DNA of 5,624 bases from Armatimonadota bacterium. GTDB taxonomy: Bacteria > Armatimonadota > Armatimonadia > Armatimonadales > Armatimonadaceae. The DNA is taken from contig JACMMA010000389.1 of assembly GCA_014379275.1 (NCBI GenBank), positions 1-5,624 of the forward strand, in the 5' to 3' direction. Made by a program: the position numbers and the translations under genes. Below are positions 4,717 to 5,624 of the stretch, one piece after another. The notes beneath the pieces are model-generated. The model had not been told where the DNA came from, searched no databases, and saw only the letters and a program-made list of their open reading frames with translations. The stretch's first letter is position 1. Every line of letters begins with the position of its first letter.

Positions 4717-5624
4717 ATGCATACTCGTTTGAAGAATAACACCAAAAATAATCGATTCGCCAATGCTATGGCTAAACGCGGTCAATCCGCGTTCACTCTG
4801 ATTGAACTTCTCGTCGTGATAGCGATAATCGCCATCCTCGCCGCGATCCTGTTCCCTGTTTTTGCGCAAGCGCGCGAAAAAGCGCGCCAAGCCTCCTGCA
4901 TGAGCAACATGCGCCAGCTCGGGCAGGGCGTCGCCATGTTCACACAGGACCACGACGAACTGTTGCCGAAGGCGTTCTTCAATGACCAAGGGGACGGCGC
5001 GTCGCCCTGGGGGTTGCATTTCGAAACCGGATGGGACGCCGCCATCTATCCATATGTCAAAAGCACGGGAGTATACTCCTGTCCGTCCGACGTGGACGCC
5101 CGCACCTACGATGTTAAAACGTACGTACTTCCCGGCAACCTGAAGATGCCGACTTCCTATCGCTACAACATCAGCAATCAGGAGGACGGGGCGTTCACTG
5201 CTTTGCAACTCTCCAAACTGGATCAACCGGCGGAGGCTATCGCTATCGCGGAAAGTAGCACCGGCGTCGATACGGCGAACTTCAACCAACTTTCCACCTG
5301 GGAAGGTGACAACCGAGGATACGTGTGTATCGACTGGCCGAACAACACCGGATTCGACCGACATATCAGCCACGTACCGGGGCGTAGCGATGTGACCTGG
5401 CGGCAGAGTGTGCCGGAACCGATCGATAGGGGCGCACGGGACCGCGGACTGTCGAACTATGTGTTCGCGGACGGTCATGTCAAAGCGATGCCGTGGCGGG
5501 CGACCTGGAAACGGCTGGGACCGGATAAAAGGACCGTTGATGGCACTATGGTCACCCCGACACTCTGGCGGCAAAACTTCGGGGCGATCAACAACGATCC
5601 TGGAAACCCTTCCACGCGCGACCG
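4717..5624 (+). CDS. Type IV prepilin-like protein of the DUF1559/H-X9-DG type (3' partial)
   Basis: The frame is open from ATG 4717 to the window end, 302 codons so far. Residues 1-25 are a basic leader (MHTRLKNNTKNNRF...AKRGQSA). Residues 26-47 (FTLIELLVVIAIIAILAAIL) are the type III signal/N-methylation helix, with Glu30 as the conserved Glu+5. Prepilin peptidase would cut before Phe26, although -1 is Ala instead of the usual Gly. FPVFAQAREKARQASCMSNMRQLG (47-69, with Cys61) continues the helix into the head domain. The C-terminal part has SNYVFADGHVKAMPW (246-260), the DG part of the H-X9-DG motif, but the motif His is Asp242. Such proteins are exported and held in the inner membrane until assembled into pilus or pseudopilus fibres; the function of the many paralogues is unknown. 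It is third in the apparent operon behind the LacI-type regulator, so expression is probably effector-controlled. The stop is outside the window. Confidence 0.92.
   Translation, partial: MHTRLKNNTKNNRFANAMAKRGQSAFTLIELLVVIAIIAILAAILFPVFAQAREKARQASCMSNMRQLGQGVAMFTQDHDELLPKAFFNDQGDGASPWGLHFETGWDAAIYPYVKSTGVYSCPSDVDARTYDVKTYVLPGNLKMPTSYRYNISNQEDGAFTALQLSKLDQPAEAIAIAESSTGVDTANFNQLSTWEGDNRGYVCIDWPNNTGFDRHISHVPGRSDVTWRQSVPEPIDRGARDRGLSNYVFADGHVKAMPWRATWKRLGPDKRTVDGTMVTPTLWRQNFGAINNDPGNPSTRD

Noticed and set aside
4681..5574. 297-codon open frame on the - strand opposite the prepilin gene
   Set aside because: The + strand encodes an unmistakable prepilin helix and FADGHVK motif; the antisense product has no family features.
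1..5624. CRISPR array, tRNA, transposase, toxin-antitoxin or phage-defence system
   Set aside because: No regularly spaced repeats, tRNA-like clover leaf, or proteins of these kinds were found on either strand.

Overview
The window looks like chromosomal DNA of a moderately GC-rich bacterium, most likely of the Armatimonadota. The main clue is the prepilin-like protein at the right end. Its N-terminal helix runs into the ILFPVFAQAREKAR stretch and its C-terminal part carries FADGHVK, a combination I know from the many DUF1559/H-X9-DG-type prepilin paralogues of that phylum. A LacI-family regulator next to such a gene fits too. The affiliation is an inference from protein style, not from a marker gene.

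Layout, left to right. Bases 1-180 are the last 59 codons of an unrecognised + strand gene. It converges on a - strand siroheme/4Fe-4S sulfite (or nitrite) reductase (291-1910). The two stops are separated by a perfect 68-bp palindrome that reads as a bidirectional terminator, plus a second GC-rich hairpin. The reductase has a readable sigma-70-type promoter, with an IscR/Rrf2-like dyad at its presumed transcription start. Just upstream is a 145-bp inverted-repeat element with 29-bp perfect arms. Next is a - strand general-stress-type protein (2166-2948) with a YflT-like N-terminal domain and a glycine-zipper core. Its upstream region matches the SigB-type promoter pattern (GTTT...GGGTAA).

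A divergent intergenic region (2949-3292) follows. It contains a near-consensus sigma-70 promoter pointing right. A perfect 14-bp palindrome covers its start site, and a near-identical second palindrome lies exactly 105 bp (ten helical turns) downstream. The transcript then encodes a LacI-family repressor (3293-4357), a small secreted or lipoprotein-like protein (4398-4658) and a type IV prepilin-like protein (4717 to the window end, open). All three are on the + strand with gaps of 40 and 58 bp and no terminator seen, so they probably form one operon, most simply autoregulated by the LacI protein through DNA looping.

I see no CRISPR array, tRNA, rRNA, transposase or phage gene. The less ordinary content is regulatory: the phased operator pair with structured leader, the SigB-like promoter, the long perfect palindrome, and the regulator-lipoprotein-prepilin cassette.
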